Positions 35,036-43,142 of a DNA stretch of 64,000 nt are shown one piece after another. A program made the position numbers and the translations under genes. The DNA is from Marchantia polymorpha subsp. ruderalis (Eukaryota; Streptophyta; Marchantiopsida; Marchantiales; Marchantiaceae): the NCBI GenBank assembly GCA_037833965.1, contig AP031355.1, positions 5,047,501-5,111,500 on the forward strand, read 5' to 3'. The stretch's first letter is position 1. Each line of letters starts with the position of its first letter. The notes below the pieces were generated by a model. It did no database searches, was not told the origin of the DNA, and saw only the letters and a list, made by a program, of their open reading frames with translations.

Positions 35036-36387
35036 TGCGTTGCCTGCACACACAAACGTTCTTTCGCTCACTCTCTCACAATCGCCACTGCGCGTCGGCC
35101 ACTCAAGCACTGACTGCTCACTCTCTCTGCGCTCGTTCAAGATCGCTACTCCCAATTCTTTCGAGGTCCGCCAAGATCCTTGTGCAACTCGTCTCCGCAC
35201 TCTCTACTCTCACTGCAGGTCGCTCCGCCCTTGCGCGTAATCTTGGAACTGGAAATTGCAAAGTCAAGAATGAGAGAATGAGACTGGAGCGCAGTCTTTT
35301 CTTCTCCGATTTCAAGAACGTCCAACGTTCTTACTGGTTGCAACGTACGCAGCCGGCTATACGGCTTAACGGTTCGCCCTTTGCATGCGCGAATTCACGT
35401 CTCCGCCTTGCGCGCATTCGCATGCTTAAACGTTGAATTCTCCCGCCGCCGCCACCTTCCGGACTCGAGTCCGCTGCAGGGTATACGTCGGCCCTGTTGT
35501 CTTTTCCTAACCCGCCCTTCTCCGGAGGCGTGTCGCCGCTGGTGCGTTCATTATCCGTCGGCGCCTTGCTGGAGGCGCACATCCAGCCGGAGCGAATTAC
35601 GCCGGCGCGCAGTCGTACCGCCTATTTTGTCCTTTATGCCTCGTCCGTTGCTGCCAGCGCATATCCGTCAGCGCAACTCGTGCCAGCGCATCCGGCCGTC
35701 AGCGCCACGTCGGAGGCGTACATCCGACCGGCGCTTTCCTTCCATGAACAGCCGCCAAGGGCGCTTCCGACTCTGAGTTGGTTTCCTCCTGTGAGCGCGT
35801 GATTCCGCCGAAGGCGCATCGCCGAGGGCGTACGGGGAATCCTTTCCGGCTGTGAACCCTAGCGCGAACGGCGCATGTCCGGCTACGAGTTCTCCGACGC
35901 TCATAACTTCTCCATTCCTGATCCATCTCCGGCGCTCTTGGACTCGTTAGAACGAGCGTCCCGAGCTCTTTCTAATGCAACTTCAACCAACTGGATCTAC
36001 CGTGTATCCCGATTGTTATGAAGGTTTTCCCTTTCCGCGCTAGCGGCGCTTCGCCGAAGGCGCACTCATGGTCGGATGCCTTTAGAGGTCCGGGCCCTTC
36101 TCCTGACGTCTTTAGCAAAACCTCCTCCTGAGGTGTCTGCGCCGGAAGCGTAGCTTCCTTGTACGCTAGAGGCGCGTGAGTAGAGACACCTCAAAAAGAA
36201 GTCTTTGCCGAAGGCGCCGAAGACGTTGGCGTTGGTACATCCGACTACGTGATTCTTTGTGCCCTCGTGACGATCTCATCAATCCACTCTATTTAGCGTA
36301 CCCTTCTCTAGCTACAAACACTGCTTTGGTACTAGTTTTCTAAAATTGTTTAAATTCTGCAAAAAAAACAAAAAGTGTGTTACCACA

Positions 36388-36400
36388 TGCCCCCCTCCTC
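36388..36400 (-). other. Polypurine tract
   Basis: On the - strand GAGGAGGGGGGCA lies directly against the TGTGGTAACAC start of the 3' LTR. It is the expected primer for plus-strand DNA synthesis. It begins only about 24 nt beyond the pol stop. Confidence 0.85.
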
Positions 36401-36424
36401 AATTGTGAGCGCCCACGCGAACAT

Positions 36425-39265
36425 TTACACGTGGTATTTCTTCAGACGCCATCCGTTCACGCGGGTGCCTAACCATTCTCCCGTCAGTTCTGCGAGTTGG
36501 ATGGATCCATTTGGAAAAACTTCTATCACCTTGTAAGGTCCCATCCACCTCAAGTGGAGCTTGCCTGGAAATCTAGCATGTCTGCTATCGTATAGCAGAG
36601 CCAAATCGCCCTTCTCCAGCAGTACTGGTTTGAGCCTTCGATCGTACTTCTCTTTCCGCCTGAGTTGTAATTGCTTTGTCCGATCTTCGGCCTCTTGACG
36701 TCTTTCCTCCAGTGCCATTACCTCTTGCAGTCGATATGCCTGACTTTCTTCCGCGTCCAGCCTTCTCTGATCTAAGGTCCTCTTGGTAGGTATCTCGAAT
36801 TCGATGGGTAAGATCGGATGCTGCCCATAAACTAGGAAGTAAGGTGTTTGCCTGGTGGTGACTTTTTCTGCCGTTCTATATGCCCATAAGGCGGCCGGTA
36901 GCTTGGTATCCCAGTCATGAGCATGGTTTACAGTCACTTTGAGGAGTATCTTACAGAGTAATCCATTGGACTTCTCTGTCAGACCATTTGCCTTGGGGTT
37001 GTATGGAGTAGTCTTCCGATGCTTAATCTGGAAGTGCCGCGTCAAACTTTCTATCACCTGATTCAGAAAGTGCGTTCCTCTGTCACTGACTATTTCTAGT
37101 GGGCACCCGTAGCGGGTGATGATGGATTCGAATAGGAACCGTGCTACTGCGGCTGCGTCGTCGTGCCTTGTGGCTTCTGCCTCCACCATCTTGGTCGCAT
37201 AGTCTGTTGCTACCAATATGTAGCGCCTGCGCGTGCCTTTAGTGACAGGTTGTATTGGTCCCACGAAGTCGATCCCCCACTTTTCAAATGGTGCCAATGG
37301 CATTATTGGTGTAAGAGGCCATCTCGTGGTCGGAGTCGGCCTTCCCGTCCTCTGGCAGCTGTCGCATTTGCGAACGTAGTCGTGTACATCTTTGAACATC
37401 GTCGGCCACCAGTATCCTGCATTCACAATTTTGGTCACTGTGTTTCTGGTGGCGTAGTGACCACCAGCGTCTTCTGTGTGCATGGCTTTGACAACTCGCG
37501 GTACTTCAGACTCCTCTAGACATCTGCACAACCTCTCGTCTGCCATTTTCTTGAACAAGACCCCTTGTTGGAGCTGGTAAGGTCCCGCTTTATGAACGAA
37601 GACTGTGCGCTGCTCCGCATCCAATCCTTCCGGACATTGGAGTGTGAGCAGAAACCTGTATAAGTCCGCGTACCTGGACTCGTGGCTGGCGGACAACTGA
37701 AAAAGTTGTTCGTCGGAAAAATCATCCACTACTTCCTCCTCTATGGGTTCGGTCCATAGTCGGGAGAGGTAGTCCGCGTTCTCATGGTGAACGCCTTTCC
37801 GTGTCTGTACAGTGTAGGTGAATTCCTGCAGCAGTAGTACCCACCTGGCAATTCGTCCGGACAGATCCGCCTTCTTCACTAGGTGCTGTAAGGCGTAATG
37901 ATCTACATGAAACACGAACTCATAGCAGATCAAATAATGTCGGAACTTCTTACAGGAGTACACCATTCCCAACGCCTCCCTCTCAGTTGTCGTGTACTTC
38001 TTCTCTGCTGCTGACAACTGACGACTCGCGAAGTAAATCGGGTAGTCTTTCTTGTTGTCGTCCTTCTGACTGAGAACCACCCCGATTGCAAACGCCGACG
38101 TGTCTACATAGACATGGAAAGGTCTGTTCCAATCCGGACTTCTCAGAACCGGAGCAGTCGTCAGTTTGGCTTTGAGCGTTTCAAAGGCCAGCTGTTGCTC
38201 CTTGCCCCACACATAGGGTTCATCCTTCTTAAGCAGCTTCGTCAGATCGGCTGCCAAGATGGCGTACATATTTATGAACCTTCTGTAATAACCTACATGG
38301 CCAAGGAAGGCCCTCAACTCACGCAGATTCGTTGGCGGCTGCAGTTCGAGAATAATCTTCACCTTCTCTACATCCACTGCAATGCCATCGGACGAAACTC
38401 GGTGCCCCAGCAGGATTCCGCTGGTCATGAAGAAAAAACATTTCTCAGGGTGTAAGGACAAGCTGCTTTCCCTACACCTGTCGAACGTTTGCCGAAGATG
38501 GTTAAGGTGCTCCGACCTCTTACCGAAGACACAAAAGTCGTCGATGAAAATTTCTAGGAACTTCCTCAGGTGCTCTTGGAAGATGTTTGTCATCATCCGC
38601 TGGAACGTCGCTGGCGCGTTGCACAGACCGAACGGCATCTTGTGATAAGCATAGGTTCCCCAGTCGGTTGTGAAGGTTGTTTTGTCCTTGTCCTGTTCCC
38701 TGATGGACACCTGGTTGTAGCCGGAAAATCCGTCTAGGAAACTGTAGCATTCATGCCCTGCTACATGGTCTAAAATAGAGTCCGTGAAAGGAAGAGGGTG
38801 ATGGTCCTTCCTCGTTGCTGCGTTCAGCTTTCGAAAGTCCTGGCACACCCGGATCTTACCCGTCAGTTTCTTGGGCACGATCACGATAGGCGACACCCAC
38901 TCGCTACTAAGTACCGGGTAGATGATTCCTGCGCTCAGGTACTTATCGATTTCGTCCTTCACCAATAATGAATATTTTGGGTTGAGCCTGTATTGGCGTT
39001 GGCGAACCGGAACTGCCTCGTCCAACAAGTCGATCCTGTGCTCTCCATACCTTGCAGGTATGCCTTTCATGTCTTCAATCTTCCATGCGAAGACATCCTC
39101 ATACTGGCGAAGAAACGCCTGTACCCTGTTCAACTCTTCGCCTTGTACCTGGCTTGACACCTTCAAGCCTTTACCTGGACTGAGCTGCAGTTCGCAGCAA
39201 TCACTCGGGTCAACAATCCCCTCTGTGTGACTGATTTCGCTTCTGCCCAGTCCGGCTGCTAGTTG
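36425..39265 (-). CDS. pol: Pol: reverse transcriptase, RNase H, integrase
   Basis: The frame is open from the codon after the gag UAG (39266-39268) to the stop at 36425, 946 codons, in the same frame as gag. No ATG lies near its beginning, which favours synthesis as a Gag-Pol fusion. RT has RVCQDFRKLNAATRKDHHPL, FLDGFSGYNQVSI, MPFGLCNAPATFQR and the catalytic FIDD (38548-38537; F replaces the usual Y). RNase H has VYVDTSAFAIGVVLSQ, YTTTEREAL and HVDHYAL. Integrase has an HHCC zinc finger (HTEDAGGH, then CDSC) and a D-D-35-E core: D at 37268-37270, D at 37082-37084 and E at 36974-36976. A GPY-type C-terminal module (RWMGPYKV) closes the protein. There is no chromodomain. It copies the RNA into DNA and inserts it in the nucleus. 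Confidence 0.95.
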   Translation of the reverse strand, partial: QLAAGLGRSEISHTEGIVDPSDCCELQLSPGKGLKVSSQVQGEELNRVQAFLRQYEDVFAWKIEDMKGIPARYGEHRIDLLDEAVPVRQRQYRLNPKYSLLVKDEIDKYLSAGIIYPVLSSEWVSPIVIVPKKLTGKIRVCQDFRKLNAATRKDHHPLPFTDSILDHVAGHECYSFLDGFSGYNQVSIREQDKDKTTFTTDWGTYAYHKMPFGLCNAPATFQRMMTNIFQEHLRKFLEIFIDDFCVFGKRSEHLNHLRQTFDRCRESSLSLHPEKCFFFMTSGILLGHRVSSDGIAVDVEKVKIILELQPPTNLRELRAFLGHVGYYRRFINMYAILAADLTKLLKKDEPYVWGKEQQLAFETLKAKLTTAPVLRSPDWNRPFHVYVDTSAFAIGVVLSQKDDNKKDYPIYFASRQLSAAEKKYTTTEREALGMVYSCKKFRHYLICYEFVFHVDHYALQHLVKKADLSGRIARWVLLLQEFTYTVQTRKGVHHENADYLSRLWTEPIEEEVVDDFSDEQLFQLSASHESRYADLYRFLLTLQCPEGLDAEQRTVFVHKAGPYQLQQGVLFKKMADERLCRCLEESEVPRVVKAMHTEDAGGHYATRNTVTKIVNAGYWWPTMFKDVHDYVRKCDSCQRTGRPTPTTRWPLTPIMPLAPFEKWGIDFVGPIQPVTKGTRRRYILVATDYATKMVEAEATRHDDAAAVARFLFESIITRYGCPLEIVSDRGTHFLNQVIESLTRHFQIKHRKTTPYNPKANGLTEKSNGLLCKILLKVTVNHAHDWDTKLPAALWAYRTAEKVTTRQTPYFLVYGQHPILPIEFEIPTKRTLDQRRLDAEESQAYRLQEVMALEERRQEAEDRTKQLQLRRKEKYDRRLKPVLLEKGDLALLYDSRHARFPGKLHLRWMGPYKVIEVFPNGSIQLAELTGEWLGTRVNGWRLKKYHV

Positions 39266-39268
39266 CTA
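39260..39268 (-). promoter_or_regulatory. Predicted stop-codon readthrough site between gag-pro and pol
   Basis: On the - strand the gag stop is TAG followed by CAACTA, then an open frame straight into pol. This matches the CARYYA context known to promote UAG readthrough in tobamoviruses. It would set the Gag to Gag-Pol ratio. Efficiency cannot be judged from sequence. Confidence 0.75.
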
Positions 39269-42103
39269 TTCCTCATCCGGATACACCTCGTCTCTTTCCT
39301 CCTCAATGGAGCAGCAAGTGACGTAGCCCACAAAGTCTTCCGACGTTTCGGTCTCTGAAGTGCATGTTGAGCTGGTCTCCCCTCCGGTTGTGTAACCGGA
39401 GGTGGTGGAAGGTGTTTCGCCCTCATGGGGTACCTTGGTCCACGGTACGGTAATGACAGTCGGAGGGTCCGCAGGGCTACGGAACTGTAATCTCTTCCTA
39501 CTCCAGTCACACCTTGCTTTGGCTTCGTATAGCCACGGTCTGCCAAGCAGCACATCATAACCTTTCTTCATCAGAGGTTGCAGTATTATGTAGGACAGTT
39601 GAAAGTCCACTCCTCCAATGTTGGTTCTCACATTGCTCAACATTCCTAGTGGCATTCTGCGTGTTTGATCGGCCAGTCGCAATACTCGGGATGTAGGCTC
39701 GAAGGTCTGGAACCCCAAGGAGTTCGCTGTCTCCTCGGTCATGATATTCACGCCCGAGCCGGAGTCCACTGGTACCTTCTGAATGACGCAGCCTCCGATC
39801 TCTACTTCGATCTCTGGAGGTCCCAGGTCTCCTCCTTCCACTCTGTACACAGCCGGAAGTTTCTCTTTTCGGGGTTTGCGTGGTCGGCGCAACGAAAGCA
39901 TCAGCATCCTCCTGTACGTCTTATTGTCTTCCAACAACTGGTGGAAGGAAATATTTGCCCTCTGGCTCCCCATGTCTTTCACTATGTCGTAGGGAGTGCT
40001 GGAAGTCACGGCCGGAAGTTTCCCTGTACTCGCGGTCGGAAGGGGTGTAGGGGGCCTAACTGCCTTCCGGTCGTCGGATGTCATTCCGGCGCCCAATGCT
40101 TCCTTGATGAGGTGACTCACCTCATCTTTGATGTCCGGAAGGTAATCTCGAGTCCGGAACTCTTCTGAATACCTGTCCGCCTTTTCTGAGTTCTGCTCCG
40201 GCTGGGTGTTTCTCATAGCCGGAGGTGTACTTGGCGTTCTCCTTTGGCCTTCTCTAACTTCTTTAGACTTCCTCCTCTCTTCCCTACGCTCGAGGCGGCG
40301 AGTGTCCTCATGGCCTTCTCCTCTCCTCTTCGAACTTCGGGTTTCTACCCGGCCGCACATTACTTCTTCCTCTGGCCATACTTCGTCTCCTTCAGCTGGG
40401 TCCAGACTCAGTTCTACCTGGTTGACCTGCACCTCTTCCTTGCCAGGTGTTGATACGAAACGCACGGCTGGCCTAGGGATTTGGGGCTGGTCACATTCAG
40501 CTGCTGTATGTCCGGACTTCTTGCAATTGCTGCACAATGGTGCATACCCCATTGGCTTCCTCGGGTGGGGACAACTTGGCGCGTAATGCCCCATGTCTCC
40601 GCAGTTGTAGCAACCATCGAATTGTGGTCGAGGTCGGTGATTTCCTGTGTGATTTCCTGGAGGTGCCATGCGTCTTGGTGGGAGTGTACCCGCCATTTCC
40701 CTCGGAACAAAGCGCGGTATATGCACCGGTGGGTTCGGAGTTGTAGCTGGAGCTGTCTGTACCGAGTAGGCGGTGTCCTCCACCTGCTCAGCATAATACA
40801 TAGGCGGCTCAGCATAATACATGGGGTTCTCCCACTGTGGTGCCCATTCGACCGCATTCACTGGGTAAGATGGCCTCGCGGACATGCACTCCGTGTTGGC
40901 ATGTCCCACCTGTCCGCACGTAGTACACCAGAGATTCGCTCGTTGTCTTGCAGGTGATTTACGTCGGTCTTGGCCTCCCACTACATGAACTTTCAGGTCC
41001 GCAAAATTCTTCACCAGGTTGTCTACCTTGGCTGCGATGTCCCCTTGAGTCTTCACTGGGATTCCCTTACCTCGATCCTTCTTCTTGATCGCACTGCGTT
41101 TCTTCTTCCGTCTTTCTTCTTCTGAAGATGACGAGTCCTCTTCCTCTTCCGAGGAAGAACTTGATTCGGAGGAGCTTGATTCTTCTGTCGAGGAAGGCGA
41201 GTTCCTTCTCTTCCGACGTCCGCCTTGCGACTTCTTCTTCGTCGACCGTCGGTCGCGTCTTCGAGTGTCAAGGGTTGACGTCTCAAAGGTCTCCGCGGAA
41301 GCTATCACATCTTGGATTGTGTCAGTCTTGCCTCTCCTACAGAAGGTCTCCATTTCTCTTGGGAGCCCTGTCACATACCAATCCACTGCCTGTTGTACCG
41401 AATACGGTTCTCCCGGGCCTGTCTTCGGAATTCGATCTAGGAGGTCTTGGAATCTCTCAGTGTAGTCTCGAAGATTCTCCTTCCGCTCGCGTCGAAGATT
41501 TCGAAGCCGGGTCAGAACTCGACTGTCATATCCGAGTTCGCGGAACCGCTTCAGAAACTTTTCCTTGAGCTGAGCCCAGGTCCGGATGCCAGTGGGGTCG
41601 GTGCTCTCATGGTTGTACCAGCTACGCGCTCGTTTGCGTAGCAGGCTAGGAAAGATTCGTAATCTGTCTTCATCACTGGTCTCACGATTGGCGATGGAGA
41701 CAGACTCGAAGAGCTTTATGTATGAATCTGCATCATCGTCGTCGCCCGTTCCCGTGTATCTTGGATACGAATGTTTGGTGGTAGGTTGGGAAAACACCTG
41801 GCGGAGATTGGCTTGATGTTCTGCCATCGGTGATCCTGTCGACGGACTGATCCTAGGTTGGCCAAACTCAGGAAGAGTTCCTGTCGGAGGGATGTCCAAT
41901 AGAATCGTTAGCTCAATGCTCTCGGTAGGTGAACTGGAACACCTTTGTCTTCCAGTAGTCGGTGATGGCGATCTTTCTGCAGAGTCCTCACCGGGAGTCT
42001 TCTTTTTAGTTCGCCGTTTTGTTTCCACGGCTTTTTCTGAATCTCGACGGAGTTTCCGTGTGGCTCTCGCACTCAGGTTTCCCACACTATCGCTCGTCGA
42101 CAT
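39266..42103 (-). CDS. gag-pro: Gag-protease polyprotein, 945 aa
   Basis: The ATG at 42101-42103 (MSTSDSVGNLSARATRKLRR) lies about 83 nt inside the 5' LTR edge. A retrotransposon Gag capsid region follows (ARSWYNHESTDPTGIRTW, LKEKFLKRFRELGYDSRV, LPREMETFCRRGKTD). Next come a serine/acid-rich and a basic stretch, then three CX2CX4HX4C zinc knuckles: CTTCGQVGHANTEC near residue 391, CYNCGDMGHYAPSC near 496 and CSNCKKSGHTAAEC near 525. A retroviral-type aspartic protease with VPVDSGSGVNIM lies near residue 775. Gag packages the RNA into particles and the protease would process the polyproteins. Three knuckles is more than the one or two usual in plant gypsy Gags. The frame ends in the UAG of the readthrough site. 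Confidence 0.93.
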   Translation of the reverse strand: MSTSDSVGNLSARATRKLRRDSEKAVETKRRTKKKTPGEDSAERSPSPTTGRQRCSSSPTESIELTILLDIPPTGTLPEFGQPRISPSTGSPMAEHQANLRQVFSQPTTKHSYPRYTGTGDDDDADSYIKLFESVSIANRETSDEDRLRIFPSLLRKRARSWYNHESTDPTGIRTWAQLKEKFLKRFRELGYDSRVLTRLRNLRRERKENLRDYTERFQDLLDRIPKTGPGEPYSVQQAVDWYVTGLPREMETFCRRGKTDTIQDVIASAETFETSTLDTRRRDRRSTKKKSQGGRRKRRNSPSSTEESSSSESSSSSEEEEDSSSSEEERRKKKRSAIKKKDRGKGIPVKTQGDIAAKVDNLVKNFADLKVHVVGGQDRRKSPARQRANLWCTTCGQVGHANTECMSARPSYPVNAVEWAPQWENPMYYAEPPMYYAEQVEDTAYSVQTAPATTPNPPVHIPRFVPREMAGTLPPRRMAPPGNHTGNHRPRPQFDGCYNCGDMGHYAPSCPHPRKPMGYAPLCSNCKKSGHTAAECDQPQIPRPAVRFVSTPGKEEVQVNQVELSLDPAEGDEVWPEEEVMCGRVETRSSKRRGEGHEDTRRLERREERRKSKEVREGQRRTPSTPPAMRNTQPEQNSEKADRYSEEFRTRDYLPDIKDEVSHLIKEALGAGMTSDDRKAVRPPTPLPTASTGKLPAVTSSTPYDIVKDMGSQRANISFHQLLEDNKTYRRMLMLSLRRPRKPRKEKLPAVYRVEGGDLGPPEIEVEIGGCVIQKVPVDSGSGVNIMTEETANSLGFQTFEPTSRVLRLADQTRRMPLGMLSNVRTNIGGVDFQLSYIILQPLMKKGYDVLLGRPWLYEAKARCDWSRKRLQFRSPADPPTVITVPWTKVPHEGETPSTTSGYTTGGETSSTCTSETETSEDFVGYVTCCSIEEERDEVYPDEE

Positions 42104-42147
42104 TCACCGAGCATTGCTGCTCAAGGTTTCTGGTGTTGACGCACTGT

Positions 42148-42164
42148 CCCCGGCAGCGGCGCCA
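42148..42164 (-). other. Primer-binding site, tRNA-Asp-like
   Basis: On the - strand TGGCGCCGCTGCCGGGG starts 22 nt inside the 5' LTR edge. It is complementary to the 3' end of plant tRNA-Asp (CCCCGGCAACGGCGCCA) apart from one base. This is established as a common primer for Athila/Tat-like gypsy elements; the assignment here rests on that match, and the 22-nt offset is longer than usual. Confidence 0.8.
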
Positions 42165-43080
42165 AAAAGAAGTTGTCGGCTCCTTATGTAATAACCCACC
42201 AAAGGCTAAAACTGCAGTATGGTGGTAAAAAGATCGAACCCACAGGGACAGAGGCAACACACAGAGTAAAAGTGTCACATTTAACAGACTTTTGGTAGAG
42301 TTTGAATTCTAGGCGACTGTCACTCCCAGAAATACTGCAGTGCTCGACTCGGAGGCTCGACTCGGAGGAGGATCTCAACTCGGAGGATGCTCGGAGGATG
42401 CACGGTACAGCTTGGTCACTCAACACACACACACACACCTGAAACTGGCAAAAAGCACAACTCGGAGGTCGGTCAGGACCTCCGCTTCGGATTTCAGGAG
42501 GAAAGTGTCTCGCAAGTTCACTCAGAGGTTCTGCAGGAAGTGCCTCCCACTCCGGCTTTTACTGCCCTTCCGCCAGGAACTAGCGGGGGTACCCGGACTG
42601 GACTTCTCACTTCGGAACGAAGCCTCTACGTACGCCGTGGACGTCACCCTTGACTATCACACAAAACGCAGGGAGTGCAGACCCGACTGAGAACTTACTG
42701 AAAACACGATCCAGTAACACACACACAACCTGAATTACAAACCAAGGTTTACACGAAGTAATGAAACTTCACATTGGCATTCAGGGGAAACTTCCCGTAG
42801 GAGTACAATCAGGATATGTCACTCGAAGGAGTAAGGGGGAACTGTTCAAGTATCTAACTCGCAGCCGGCTCTGAGTATCAGAAATCACCCGCAGGTGCAG
42901 ATCCGCACTACTCAAGTCTCTAACCGGGTACTAGCTCTGAACATTCAGCCGAAGGCCTTCAACTACAACATACGGTAACTTCGCTATGCTGCAGCTTCTC
43001 TACGTGGTGCCAGGACCAAAATGCACAAACACGCCAAGAAAGTGAGTTCCTGATCTGCACTTCCGAAACTGGAAGAGTCC

Positions 43081-43109
43081 CAAGGCAAAACGCCTTGATC
43101 TACTTTATA
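43081..43109 (-). promoter_or_regulatory. LTR TATA box and palindrome, 5' LTR: promoter of the genomic RNA
   Basis: TATAAA on the - strand (43109-43104), then CAAGGC-GTTTT-GCCTTG. Transcription is expected to begin about 30 bp downstream, giving roughly 0.9 kb of R/U5 leader before the primer site and gag. Confidence 0.7.
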
Positions 43110-43142
43110 CTCTCAAAAGATCCTAACTAGCACTACGCTATC

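Larger units (their letters stand above)
31524..36387 (-). repeat. 3' LTR of the complete element
   Basis: 4864 bp, with TGT...ACA ends. It is preceded on the - strand by a polypurine tract. The only difference from the 5' LTR I noticed is C at 31988 versus T at 42651. In the predicted genomic RNA the U3 of this LTR, with its ORF, follows pol. Confidence 0.95.

Noticed and set aside
36425-36800. Chromodomain at the integrase C-terminus
   Set aside because: After the GPY-type module the protein ends within about 40 residues; no chromodomain residues are seen.
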